From an uncultured Clostridia bacterium (lineage in GTDB: Bacteria; Bacillota; Clostridia; Christensenellales; CAG-917), in NCBI GenBank assembly GCA_947581925.1, contig CANPWB010000008.1, positions 1 through 63,636 on the forward strand: DNA of 63,636 bases. The letters are read 5' to 3'. The translations under genes and the position numbers were made by a program. Below the pieces are notes generated by a model. The model searched no databases. It worked only from the letters and a program-made list of their open reading frames with translations, and was not told the DNA's origin. Each line of letters starts with the position of its first letter. Within the stretch, counting starts at the first letter, position 1. Positions 15,330 through 24,000 of this stretch are shown piece after piece.

Positions 15330-18300
15330 TGGTTTTTCGCATTTATGTTGAAAAGAGAGCGGGTTTTGACCTCGAGGCGAGGACTCTCCTCGCCGATTGC
15401 CGCGAGCTTTTGGGGCTCAAAGGCATAGAGCGCGTACGCGTCATAAACCGCTATGACTTAGAAGGGCTGGACAAAAAGTTGTTCGACTCCTGCGTAGGCA
15501 CGGTATTCAGCGAGCCGCAGATGGACAAGGCTTTAAAGAGTGTGGATATGTCGGGAGCTACGGCGTTTGCGGTGGAGTATCTGCCCGGGCAATTCGACCA
15601 GAGGGCGGACAGCGCGGCGCAGTGCATACAGCTCATATCCATGGGCGCGCGTCCCCTCATCCGCACCGCGAAGCTGTACCTCGTGTACGGCGACGCGAGC
15701 GAGGCGGACATCGCGGCGTTGAAGAAGTATGTCATCAACCCCGTGGAGAGCAGAGAAGCGTCGCTTGAACTTCCAAAGACGCTCAAGGTCAAATACGATA
15801 TGCCCGAGACAGTAGAGACGCTCACGGGTTTCAACGCGCTGGACAGGGCGGGACTCGAGGCGTTTGTCAAGAATTACGGCCTTGCGATGGACATTGACGA
15901 TATTGCATTCTGCCAAAGCTATTTCAGAGACGAAAAGCGCGATCCCACCCTCACCGAGATTCGCATGATAGACACCTACTGGTCCGACCATTGCCGCCAT
16001 ACCACGTTTTTGACGACGGTGGACAGCGTTAAATTTGAGGATGAACTGCTTGAGGACGCCTATAAGGACTATATCGCCGCGCGCGAGGAGATAGGGCGCA
16101 CGAAGCCTATAAACCTCATGGATATCGGCACGATAGCTTGCAAGTTGCTCAAAAAGCGCGGATTGCTTGACAAGCTCGACGAGAGCGAGGAGATAAATGC
16201 CTGTACCGTCAAGATAAAAGTAGACCATGACGGCAAGCAGGAAGACTGGCTGTTGCTTTTCAAAAACGAGACGCACAACCATCCCACCGAGATAGAGCCT
16301 TTCGGCGGTGCGGCGACATGTATTGGCGGCGCGATACGCGATCCTCTTAGCGGCAGGAGCTATGTCTATGCCGCTATGCGCGTGACGGGCGCGGGAGATC
16401 CTCTCGTTCCCGTGAAAGATACGCTCCCCGGCAAACTTCCGCAGCGCAAGCTCGTGACTACGGCGGCGGCGGGATATTCTTCATACGGCAACCAGATAGG
16501 GCTCGCGACGGGACAGGTGGACGAAATGTACCACGAGGGCTATGTCGCAAAGAGGCTGGAAATCGGCGCGGTCATCGCCGCTACTCCTGCGGAGAATGTG
16601 CGCAGAGAGACGCCTCTCCCCGGCGATAAGGTCATACTTTTGGGCGGAAAGACGGGCAGAGACGGCTGCGGCGGCGCAACGGGCTCGTCCAAATCCCATA
16701 CGCTCGAATCCCTCACGGAGTGCGGCGCGGAAGTGCAAAAAGGCAACGCTCCGGAGGAGAGAAAGTTGCAAAGGCTGTTCAGAATAAGCGAGGCTATGCG
16801 CCTCATCAAGCGCTGTAACGACTTTGGCGCGGGCGGCGTGTCCGTCGCGATAGGCGAGCTTGCCGACGGGCTTGAGATAAACCTCGACCTCGTCCCCAAA
16901 AAGTACGAGGGACTTGACGGCACGGAGCTTGCTATATCCGAATCGCAGGAGCGTATGGCGGTCGTCGTGGAGGCGGATAAGGCGGCTCGATTTATAGAGC
17001 TTGCCGAGGGAGAGAACCTCGAAGCCACCGTCGTCGCGACAGTCACCGAGGAGCCAAGGCTCAAAATGTATTGGAAAGGGCGCACGGTCGTTGACATTTC
17101 CCGCGAATTTTTAAACTCCAACGGCGCGGAAAAACATATCGACATCGCTCCCGCAAAGATAAAAGAGTTCAGTAAGGAAATTCCCGCGGACTTTACGCAG
17201 GGTATGGAGGCGCTTGCGGGCGACCTCAACGTGTGCTCCAAGCGCGGGCTTTCAGAGCGCTTTGATTCGACTATCGGCGCGGGCACTGTGCTCATGCCCT
17301 TCGGCGGCAAGTATCAGCAGACTCCTCCGCAGGCTATGGTGCACCTTATCTCTACGGAGAAAGGGCATACGGACACCGTTTCATATATGAGCTGGGGCGG
17401 CAATCCGCATATCGCCGAGAAGAGCCCGTATCACGGCGCGTATCTCGCCGTAGTGGAAAGCCTTTGCAAGCTCATTGCGACGGGCGCGAGCTATGAGGAT
17501 GTCTACCTCACCTTCCAAGAGTACTTCCTCAAACCGGGCAAGGACGCGACGCGTTGGGGACAGCCTCTCGCAGCGCTGCTGGGCGCGTTCAAGGCGCAGT
17601 GCGATCTGAATATAGCGGCGATAGGCGGCAAGGACAGTATGAGCGGCACCTTCGAGCATATCGACGTCCCGCCAACGCTCGTATCGTTTGCGGTGACGAC
17701 GGGCAAAACGTCCGAGGTCGTCTCTCCCGAATTTAAGGGAGCGGGGCACAGAGTGATACTGCTCGAGCCCGAGTACGACGAGTATGGGCTGCCCGACGCG
17801 ATATCACTTGTCGCAAACATCTCAAAAGTGACAAAACTCATACGAGAGGGCAAGGCTAAAGCCGTTTATACACCGACCTACGGCGGCGTGGCGGAGGGAC
17901 TGCTGAAGATGTGCCTCGGCAACAGGATAGGCTTTGCCATTGACACGGATATCACAAACGAAACGCTGTTTGCATATCGCTATGGCTCGTTCATCATTGA
18001 GTTGGATGGCGCGGCGCGCATAGGCAAGACGCTCGGCAGGACAAAGGCGAGGTATGAACTCACCCGCGGCGAGGAGAAGATTTCGCTCGACAGATTGCAA
18101 AAAGTTTATGAGGGCAAGCTTGAGAGCGTTTACCCCTGCAACATAACGCCTCCCAAGCGTCCCGTGCGCACCTTGTCATATGAAGGCAAATTCGAGACGT
18201 TTAGAAGCGCGATTTCAGTCGTTCGTCCCAAGGTGCTAATTCCTGTTTTCCCGGGCACGAACTGCGAATACGACACTGCAAAAGCCTTTGAGGACGCGGG

Positions 18301-19021
18301 CGCGCAAGCGGATATATTCGTCATCAAAAATAATTCCGCAAGCGACGTGGCGTACTCCGCTGAGGAGTTTGCAAAGCGTATGCGTGAGAGCAATATAGTA
18401 TTTATTCCCGGCGGTTTCTCGGGCGGCGACGAACCGGACGGTTCGGGCAAATTCATAACCGCATTCTTCAGAAACGAGGGCATAAAAGAGGAAGTGCAAA
18501 ATTTGCTCGAGGTCCGCGACGGGCTTATGGGAGGCATATGCAACGGATTCCAGGCGCTCATCAAGCTGGGGCTCGTGCCATTCGGCAAGATAATTGATAC
18601 CGACAAAAATTGTCCCACGCTCACCTACAACGACATTGGCAGACACCAATCCCGCATAGTGCAGGTCAGAGTCGCCTCAAACAAGTCGCCGTGGCTCAGC
18701 GCGGTCAACGTCGGAGACGTGTTCAATGTGCCGATATCCCACGGCGAGGGCAGATTTGTATGTTCGTATAAGTTGCTCCGAGAGCTCGCCGCAAACGGAC
18801 AGATAATGACGCAATACGTCGATTTGAGCGGCAAGGCGACAATGGATATCCGCTTTAACCCCAACGGCAGCGCGTGTGCGGTGGAGGGCATACTCTCTCC
18901 CGACGGAAGGGTTTTCGGCAAGATGGGACACGCGGAGCGCAAGGGCGCGGGGCTGTATCAAAACGTCCCCGGCAATTACGATATGAAACTGTTTGAAAGC
19001 GCGGTGAAGTATTTCGAATAG
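15329..19021 (+). CDS. purL: Phosphoribosylformylglycinamidine synthase, single-chain
   Basis: Encodes 1230 residues, a large single-chain FGAM synthase of the type found in Clostridia rather than the PurS/PurQ/PurL three-protein form. It converts FGAR plus glutamine and ATP to FGAM. The N-terminal PurS-like part is followed by two AIR-synthase-like halves (DTYWSDHCRHTTF near 215, KNETHNHPTEIEPFGGAAT near 310, GDLNVCSKRGLSERFDS near 635). The C-terminal glutaminase has the catalytic Cys1071 in GGICNGFQAL and the His/Glu pair in ISHGEGRF. It begins on the last base of the purD stop, so the two are translationally linked. It closes the purine cluster. Confidence 0.97.
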   Translation: MVFRIYVEKRAGFDLEARTLLADCRELLGLKGIERVRVINRYDLEGLDKKLFDSCVGTVFSEPQMDKALKSVDMSGATAFAVEYLPGQFDQRADSAAQCIQLISMGARPLIRTAKLYLVYGDASEADIAALKKYVINPVESREASLELPKTLKVKYDMPETVETLTGFNALDRAGLEAFVKNYGLAMDIDDIAFCQSYFRDEKRDPTLTEIRMIDTYWSDHCRHTTFLTTVDSVKFEDELLEDAYKDYIAAREEIGRTKPINLMDIGTIACKLLKKRGLLDKLDESEEINACTVKIKVDHDGKQEDWLLLFKNETHNHPTEIEPFGGAATCIGGAIRDPLSGRSYVYAAMRVTGAGDPLVPVKDTLPGKLPQRKLVTTAAAGYSSYGNQIGLATGQVDEMYHEGYVAKRLEIGAVIAATPAENVRRETPLPGDKVILLGGKTGRDGCGGATGSSKSHTLESLTECGAEVQKGNAPEERKLQRLFRISEAMRLIKRCNDFGAGGVSVAIGELADGLEINLDLVPKKYEGLDGTELAISESQERMAVVVEADKAARFIELAEGENLEATVVATVTEEPRLKMYWKGRTVVDISREFLNSNGAEKHIDIAPAKIKEFSKEIPADFTQGMEALAGDLNVCSKRGLSERFDSTIGAGTVLMPFGGKYQQTPPQAMVHLISTEKGHTDTVSYMSWGGNPHIAEKSPYHGAYLAVVESLCKLIATGASYEDVYLTFQEYFLKPGKDATRWGQPLAALLGAFKAQCDLNIAAIGGKDSMSGTFEHIDVPPTLVSFAVTTGKTSEVVSPEFKGAGHRVILLEPEYDEYGLPDAISLVANISKVTKLIREGKAKAVYTPTYGGVAEGLLKMCLGNRIGFAIDTDITNETLFAYRYGSFIIELDGAARIGKTLGRTKARYELTRGEEKISLDRLQKVYEGKLESVYPCNITPPKRPVRTLSYEGKFETFRSAISVVRPKVLIPVFPGTNCEYDTAKAFEDAGAQADIFVIKNNSASDVAYSAEEFAKRMRESNIVFIPGGFSGGDEPDGSGKFITAFFRNEGIKEEVQNLLEVRDGLMGGICNGFQALIKLGLVPFGKIIDTDKNCPTLTYNDIGRHQSRIVQVRVASNKSPWLSAVNVGDVFNVPISHGEGRFVCSYKLLRELAANGQIMTQYVDLSGKATMDIRFNPNGSACAVEGILSPDGRVFGKMGHAERKGAGLYQNVPGNYDMKLFESAVKYFE

Positions 19022-19130
19022 GGCAGATCAAACAAAAATCGCGTCTCAAAAAAGCGATTATCTAAAAGGATAGATTTGACCTTTTACGCGTTTAGAAACA
19101 CGATTTAAAATTTAAAAGAATTATATGAGA

Positions 19131-19160
19131 AAAAACCTCTCCGAGTTGGAGAGGTTTTTC
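19131..19160. terminator. Bidirectional terminator between purL and dhaKL
   Basis: Perfect 12-bp stem aaaaacctctcc (19131-19142) with ggagaggttttt (19148-19159) and a 5-base loop. It has T tracts on both strands and separates two convergent units. Confidence 0.9.
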
Positions 19161-19241
19161 TGCGACATTATCTTTACCGATCTAGACTCTATGCGTATTT
19201 TGGGAAAACAGGCATACATGTCTATATTAAGTTGTCAAGGT

Positions 19242-21071
19242 TTACTTGAAAGCCTTTATGTAGGCGACAAGTTCGTTGAAGATGACATCGAGGCCATGTG
19301 CGCCCGCGTCGGGGAAGCCTATGCTGCGTTCGCCGACGGTGCCCGCTCTGCCAAGCCTTGCGACAACTGTCTTTGTCGCCTCCGCGCCTTCGTGCGCCGC
19401 CTTTGCGCCGAGCTCGAGGCCTTTGATGAGTTTCTTGTTTTCTTCGGCTGCCTTTGTGAGCGCGATCGCGCAGGGTTTCAAAGCGTCAACAAGCGTCTTA
19501 TCGCCGATGTCCGCGCCCTTGCCGAAGGACTTTTTGCCCGTCTCATACACGCCGCGGTTCGCCTCCGTGAAGAGGAAGGCGATGTCCTTGAGGCTGACTT
19601 CCGTCTTGCCGAGCATCGCTTTGCCCGCATACTTGAACGCGGAACCCCAGATGGGACCTGACGCGCCGCCGCAGTACTCCTTGATTATCTCGGAGCAACT
19701 GACGAGGAATTCGCCGATGTCGCCTTTCTTGCGGGTCGCCCAATCTGCCTTGAGCTGTCTGAAGCCCTTTGCGATGGACATTCCGAAGTCGCCGTCGCCC
19801 ATTTGATCCGCCTCGCAGAAGGGAACTTCGTTTTCGATGACGATGTCCGCCATCTTCTCGACTATTTTGACGAATGCGGCAGTGTTTATTGTCTCGCCGA
19901 TCTTAGGCTCGCCTACGACTTCGTAAGTGGCGTTATCCTCTGTCTCTTCTTTTGCCGCGGCTTTCTTCGCCTTTTTGGGCTGTGCCTCTTGAGGAGCGTA
20001 GCCGAGCGCTTTGCCTATTGCCTTTATAGCCTCGAGCGCCGCTTCCGCTTGCTCATCCATAGCCGCGCCCCAGGTGAGGGCAGGTGTGGAAACGGGATAA
20101 TCTATGAGAGCTTTGAGTTCCGCGTCTACTCTCAGCACGGAAATGGAAGCGCCCGCCATGTCGATGGACGTCATATAGTTGCCGACTATCGTGCGATGTA
20201 TGGTTATGCCGTCCGCGGCAAGCGCCTTTGTGACGGAATTGTTGAGGATGTACAACTCCTGCAGGGGGGATCCGCCGAAACCGTTGATGAGAAGCACGAT
20301 CTCTTCGCCTTTCTTAAGCCCGAGATCTTCCTCGAGGTCGGTGACGATCCTGCGCGCGAGGTCGTCCGAGAAGGTGCCCTTTGAATAGTCTATCTTCTCG
20401 CGGAAACGACCGGGTTCGCCGTGGATGCCCACGCCGAATTCCATCTCGTCGTCGCCGATGTCGAAAGTGGGATGTCCCGCCGCGGGAACGGTGCAGGACG
20501 TAAACGCGAAACCGAAGGAGCGCACGTTTTCGATGACCTTGTTTGCGATACGCTTGACCTCTTCGAGTTCCTTGCCTTGTTCTGCCGCCGCGCCTGCGCA
20601 CTTATGCACGAGCACTGTGCCCGCAACGCCTCTGCGTCCGACGGTGTAGAGGGAGTCCTTGACGGCGATGTCGTCGTTGACATACACCGCGTCGACCTTG
20701 ACGCCGTCCTCTTGCGCGTCCGCCATTGCGTTGTTGAAATTCATGCAATCGCCCGAATAGTTCTTGATGATGAGCAATACGCCCTTGTCCGTCGCGCACT
20801 TTTTGATCGCGTTGTAAACTTGCACCTGAGAGGGAGAGGCAAATACGTCGCCGCATACCGCCGCGTCAAGCATACCTTTGCCGACAAAACCCGCATGCGC
20901 AGGCTCATGTCCGCTGCCGCCACCCGAAATGAGGCTGACCTTCTCGTCGTTGATCTCCTTCTTTTTGACGATCTTGAACTTTTCTACAAACTCGAGCTCC
21001 GGATGCGCCGCCGCAAGGCCGTGACACATATCATAGACAAAGCTCTCGGGGGTGTTCATGATTTTTTTCAT
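19242..21071 (-). CDS. Fused dihydroxyacetone kinase (DhaK-DhaL)
   Basis: Encodes 609 residues joining both kinase halves. Residues 1-350 form the DhaK domain, with GGGSGHEPAHAGFVG at 50-64 and His217 in GIHGEPG, the residue that binds dihydroxyacetone covalently in the family. A Lys/Ala/Glu-rich linker spans about 360-395, and residues 396-609 form DhaL with GDGDFG (425-430) and GGASGPIWGSAF. One-piece kinases of this kind use ATP, while separate subunits use the phosphotransferase system; the fusion therefore points to ATP. The ATG at 21071 follows aaggag; an in-frame start 17 codons earlier overlaps a hairpin. It lies downstream of glycerol dehydrogenase, which makes its substrate. Confidence 0.93.
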   Translation of the reverse strand: MKKIMNTPESFVYDMCHGLAAAHPELEFVEKFKIVKKKEINDEKVSLISGGGSGHEPAHAGFVGKGMLDAAVCGDVFASPSQVQVYNAIKKCATDKGVLLIIKNYSGDCMNFNNAMADAQEDGVKVDAVYVNDDIAVKDSLYTVGRRGVAGTVLVHKCAGAAAEQGKELEEVKRIANKVIENVRSFGFAFTSCTVPAAGHPTFDIGDDEMEFGVGIHGEPGRFREKIDYSKGTFSDDLARRIVTDLEEDLGLKKGEEIVLLINGFGGSPLQELYILNNSVTKALAADGITIHRTIVGNYMTSIDMAGASISVLRVDAELKALIDYPVSTPALTWGAAMDEQAEAALEAIKAIGKALGYAPQEAQPKKAKKAAAKEETEDNATYEVVGEPKIGETINTAAFVKIVEKMADIVIENEVPFCEADQMGDGDFGMSIAKGFRQLKADWATRKKGDIGEFLVSCSEIIKEYCGGASGPIWGSAFKYAGKAMLGKTEVSLKDIAFLFTEANRGVYETGKKSFGKGADIGDKTLVDALKPCAIALTKAAEENKKLIKGLELGAKAAHEGAEATKTVVARLGRAGTVGERSIGFPDAGAHGLDVIFNELVAYIKAFK

Positions 21072-21090
21072 AATAATCTCCTTATTCAAA

Positions 21091-21130
21091 AAAAGTAGGG
21101 CGCTCTCCTTTTGGGAGAGCACCCTTTTTT
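21091..21130 (-). terminator. Hairpin between gldA and dhaKL
   Basis: gggcgctctcc (21098-21108) pairs with the ggagagcaccc side of 21113-21124 (one mismatch), with A/T tracts on both sides. It would stop or reduce transcription from gldA into the kinase gene, tuning their ratio. Confidence 0.75.
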
Positions 21131-21138
21131 ATTGTCGC

Positions 21139-22290
21139 TTAGTCGCAGCAATCGCAGCCGTATCTGTACTCATAGCCGATCCTGTCCGCAGTCTTGATGG
21201 CCGCTTTGACCATATCGACCGTTACGGGGAAGGGCATATTGTGGATGGATTCGTCGGGGATGCAGGATTTCTCCGCGATAGCGGTGAGCATCTCGTCGTC
21301 GATCTCGTCTGTGCCGAGGTCCTTCAAACAGACGGGGAGTCCCACTGTCTCGCAGAAGTCGAGCACTTCATAAAGCTCCTCTTCGGGGCTGTTCTCAAGC
21401 ACGAGCTGGCAGATGGTGCCGAATGCGACCATTTCGCCGTGATAATACTTCGTGTGAGAAGGGAGGAGGGTAAGACCGTCATGGATGGCGTGCGCCGCGG
21501 CAAGTCCGCCGCTCTCGAATCCGAGACCGGAGAGAAGGATGTTTGTCTCGACAATTCTCTCAAATGCGGGGGTGACGCAGTTCATATCGCAAGCCGTCTT
21601 TGCCTTTGCGCCGTCTGAGAGGAGGGTCTTATAGCACAGCTCCGCAAGCGCGAAAGCCGCCATTGTGCCATATCCGAGCATCGTGCCCTTCGCTCTGTTT
21701 GCGCCGCAGGGGAGACCCGCATTGACGTTGGAGCAGGAGCGGACGTTTGCTCTCGCCTCGAAATATGTAGAAAGCGCGTCGCCCATGCCGCTGACGAGGA
21801 AACGCGTAGGAGCGTTTGCGATGACAGTCGTGTCGATGAGCACTACGCTGGGGCTCTGTCTGAAATATGCATAGTCGTCAAAGTGATGATCGTCCGTGTA
21901 CAGCACTGCGGAGTGGGAGGTCGGAGCGTCCGTAGCCGCAATGGTGGGGCAGATGATGAGGTTGCTGCCCGCCGCGACGCACTTTGAGGTGTCGATCGCC
22001 TTGCCGCCGCCGAGACCGATGGTGCAAGCGCACTTGTTGGCTTTTGCAAACTCTTGCAGAGCCTTCACGGTGTTGCGGGAGCACTCGCCCTTGAACAGGT
22101 CGCCGCTGAGCACAAATTCAACGCCGAATTTGGCTTGCGTCGCTTCGAGTTTCTCTTTGACGAGACCGAGCGCGAACGGGTCTGCGATAAGCAGAGCTTT
22201 CTTACCGAAAGTTCTTACGAAATATCCGAGGTTGAGGAGCTCGTCCTCGCCCTGGACATACTTTGTGGGGCAAATAAATGCTTTTCTCAT
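21139..22290 (-). CDS. gldA: Glycerol dehydrogenase (NAD+)
   Basis: Encodes 383 residues of the zinc-type alcohol dehydrogenase (iron-ADH fold) family. It oxidises glycerol to dihydroxyacetone, the substrate of the kinase downstream. The NAD-binding GLGGGKAIDTSK lies at about 92-103. Metal ligands are expected at Asp171 (GMGDALS), a His in AAHAIH (267-270) and His284 (YYHGEM). The C-terminus YRYGCDCCD is Cys-rich, an uncommon tail that might bind metal. Its own promoter and AAGGAG are clear. The pair gldA-dhaKL makes an oxidative glycerol route. Confidence 0.93.
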   Translation of the reverse strand: MRKAFICPTKYVQGEDELLNLGYFVRTFGKKALLIADPFALGLVKEKLEATQAKFGVEFVLSGDLFKGECSRNTVKALQEFAKANKCACTIGLGGGKAIDTSKCVAAGSNLIICPTIAATDAPTSHSAVLYTDDHHFDDYAYFRQSPSVVLIDTTVIANAPTRFLVSGMGDALSTYFEARANVRSCSNVNAGLPCGANRAKGTMLGYGTMAAFALAELCYKTLLSDGAKAKTACDMNCVTPAFERIVETNILLSGLGFESGGLAAAHAIHDGLTLLPSHTKYYHGEMVAFGTICQLVLENSPEEELYEVLDFCETVGLPVCLKDLGTDEIDDEMLTAIAEKSCIPDESIHNMPFPVTVDMVKAAIKTADRIGYEYRYGCDCCD

Positions 22291-22588
22291 AAAGTTTCTC
22301 CTTTTTGAGGTTTATTTGATACTCATATTATATAACCACGAAATCCATATTTCAATAGCAAATTTGCTAAATTTTGGGTATTTGCAAAGATTTTTTGCGC
22401 AAAAACACAAATTTTGCGATAATTTTTGTCAAAAAATCGCATTTTTGCGGATATTTGCCGTCGAGGCACATTTTACGCATCCGCTCAGCAAAATCGCATT
22501 TTTGTAGATAGCGTTATCCAAAATTTTTATTGCAAATCGCGGGGCGTTGGGCTATAATGTATTATCATCTTTAAAGGAGTATTTTCAC
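22291..22588. promoter_or_regulatory. Divergent regulatory region gldA/nadE
   Basis: A+T-rich 298-bp space with opposed promoters: for gldA (minus) TTGAAA 22355-22350, 17-base spacer, TATAAT 22332-22327; for nadE (plus) TTGCAA 22530-22535, 17-base spacer, TATAAT 22553-22558. Between them are the palindrome agcaaatttgct (22357-22368) and a 15-base direct repeat aaaatcgcatttttg at 22433-22447 and 22490-22504, with partial inverted copies nearby. These are candidate operators. Confidence 0.7.
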
Positions 22589-23326
22589 ATGGACATAAGA
22601 GAATCTGTCTCGGCAAGAGTGGAATGGATCAAGGCTCTGCTTGAAAGTAGCGGCGCGAAGGGCATCATATACGGAAACAGCGGCGGAAAGGACTGCTCGC
22701 TTGTCGGGATACTTTGCAAAATGGCGACGGATAATGTGCTCGGCGTGATAATGCCGTGCAGCTCAAAGCAGAATTACACCTCCGACCGAGACGACGCGCT
22801 TAAAGTTGGCAAGCATTTCGGAATAGAGCAAATAGAGGTCGATCTCACGAGCGTCAAGGACGCGTTTATGTCCGCGCTCGGCGACAAGTTTGCAGGGGAA
22901 GAAAAGGCGACGCAAATGGCGTCCATAAACATAAATCCCCGCCTGCGCATGACGGCGCTGTACGCCTTGGGACAGGCGCGCGGCTATCTCGTAGCCGGCA
23001 CAGGCAACCTCGACGAGGCTACGCTCGGCTATTTCACGAAGTGGGGGGATGGCGCGCACGACTTCAATCCCATCGCGGACCTCACTGTCGGTGAAATTTT
23101 CGAGCACTTGAAATACCTCGGCTGCCCCGAGAGCGTCATAGATAAGGCTCCTTCCGCGGGACTGTACCCGGGACAGACGGACGAGACAGAGATGGGCATA
23201 AAATATAGCGACGTTGACGCATACCTGCGCGGCGGCGAAGTCTCGCCCGAAACAGCCGCGAAGATAGAAAAGATGCGCGCCGCCAGCGAGCATAAGCGTC
23301 GCATGCCCCGTAAATTTCCGGAGTAA
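22589..23326 (+). CDS. nadE: NH3-dependent NAD+ synthetase
   Basis: Encodes 245 residues. It amidates nicotinate adenine dinucleotide to NAD+ using ATP and ammonia. The PP-loop is GNSGGKDCSL near residue 30-39, a variant of the usual SGGxDS with Cys in place of Ser. AGTGNLDEATLGYFTKWGD (about 140-158) and the C-terminal GLYPGQTDETEMGIKY are typical. No nitrilase-type glutaminase domain is present. The ATG at 22589 follows aaaggag; an in-frame start 14 codons upstream lies at the -10 region. Its product is the cofactor used by the neighbouring dehydrogenases. Confidence 0.95.
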   Translation: MDIRESVSARVEWIKALLESSGAKGIIYGNSGGKDCSLVGILCKMATDNVLGVIMPCSSKQNYTSDRDDALKVGKHFGIEQIEVDLTSVKDAFMSALGDKFAGEEKATQMASININPRLRMTALYALGQARGYLVAGTGNLDEATLGYFTKWGDGAHDFNPIADLTVGEIFEHLKYLGCPESVIDKAPSAGLYPGQTDETEMGIKYSDVDAYLRGGEVSPETAAKIEKMRAASEHKRRMPRKFPE

Positions 23327-23352
23327 AACGGTCAAACGTGTATGCAAGTCTA

Positions 23353-23381
23353 TTGACATTTGAAAATCGTAACACTATAAT
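23353..23381 (+). promoter_or_regulatory. Consensus promoter of ppa
   Basis: TTGACA (23353-23358), 17-base spacer, TATAAT (23376-23381): a perfect match to the housekeeping consensus. Confidence 0.88.
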
Positions 23382-23418
23382 TATAATATAATTATCAACT
23401 TTGGGAGAATACCGAATA

Positions 23419-23952
23419 ATGAGCAATATTTGGCATGACGTCGATCCTGCGCGCGTGTCGCCGACAGATTTCGTTGCGGTCATAGAAATTTCCAAGGGCA
23501 GCAAAAACAAGTATGAGCTTGACAAAGAGACGGGCATCCTCATTCTGGATAGAGTGCTCTACACGTCCACGCACTATCCCGCCAACTACGGGTTTATCCC
23601 GCGCACGTATTCGGAGGATAACGACCCGCTTGACGTGCTTGTGCTTTGCTCGGAGCCTATCATACCGCTCACGCTTGTGAGGTGCTATCCAATCGGCGTC
23701 ATAATGATGCAAGACAACGACGAGATGGACTATAAGATAATCGCGATCCCGTTTAAGGACCCGACGTGGAATGTGTACAAGGATATAGAAGAGCTGCCTC
23801 AACACATCATGAGCGAGATGTCGCACTTTTTCAGAGTGTACAAGCAACTCGAGGACAAGCATACCACTGTCTTCCATGTCAAGGGCAGAGAGCACGCGGA
23901 GCTCATTATCAAGGAAAATATCGCCGAATACAAAAAGAAATTTGACAAATAA
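23419..23952 (+). CDS. ppa: Inorganic pyrophosphatase, family I
   Basis: Encodes 177 residues of the soluble Mg2+-dependent pyrophosphatase that pulls biosynthetic reactions forward by hydrolysing PPi. Signatures are KGSKNKYELDKETG (about 25-38), YPANYGFIPRTY (about 53-64) and the metal-binding EDNDPLDVLVL (about 66-76). The ATG at 23419 is 11 bases after gggag; a TTG 6 codons earlier overlaps that site. A consensus promoter implies strong expression. Confidence 0.95.
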   Translation: MSNIWHDVDPARVSPTDFVAVIEISKGSKNKYELDKETGILILDRVLYTSTHYPANYGFIPRTYSEDNDPLDVLVLCSEPIIPLTLVRCYPIGVIMMQDNDEMDYKIIAIPFKDPTWNVYKDIEELPQHIMSEMSHFFRVYKQLEDKHTTVFHVKGREHAELIIKENIAEYKKKFDK

Positions 23953-23960
23953 ACTTGCCT

Positions 23961-23997
23961 CCCGCCCCAAGCAGAGGGCGGGAAATATTTTAATTTT
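23961..23997 (+). terminator. Possible terminator after ppa
   Basis: cccgccc (23961-23967) with gggcggg (23976-23982), followed by aaatattttaatttt. The T tract is broken, so termination may be incomplete and allow readthrough into the next gene, which starts at 24001. Confidence 0.5.
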
Positions 23998-24000
23998 CAT

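Noticed and set aside
19125..19661. 178-codon plus-strand ORF after purL
   Set aside because: It begins within the terminator hairpin and runs antisense to the dihydroxyacetone kinase gene.
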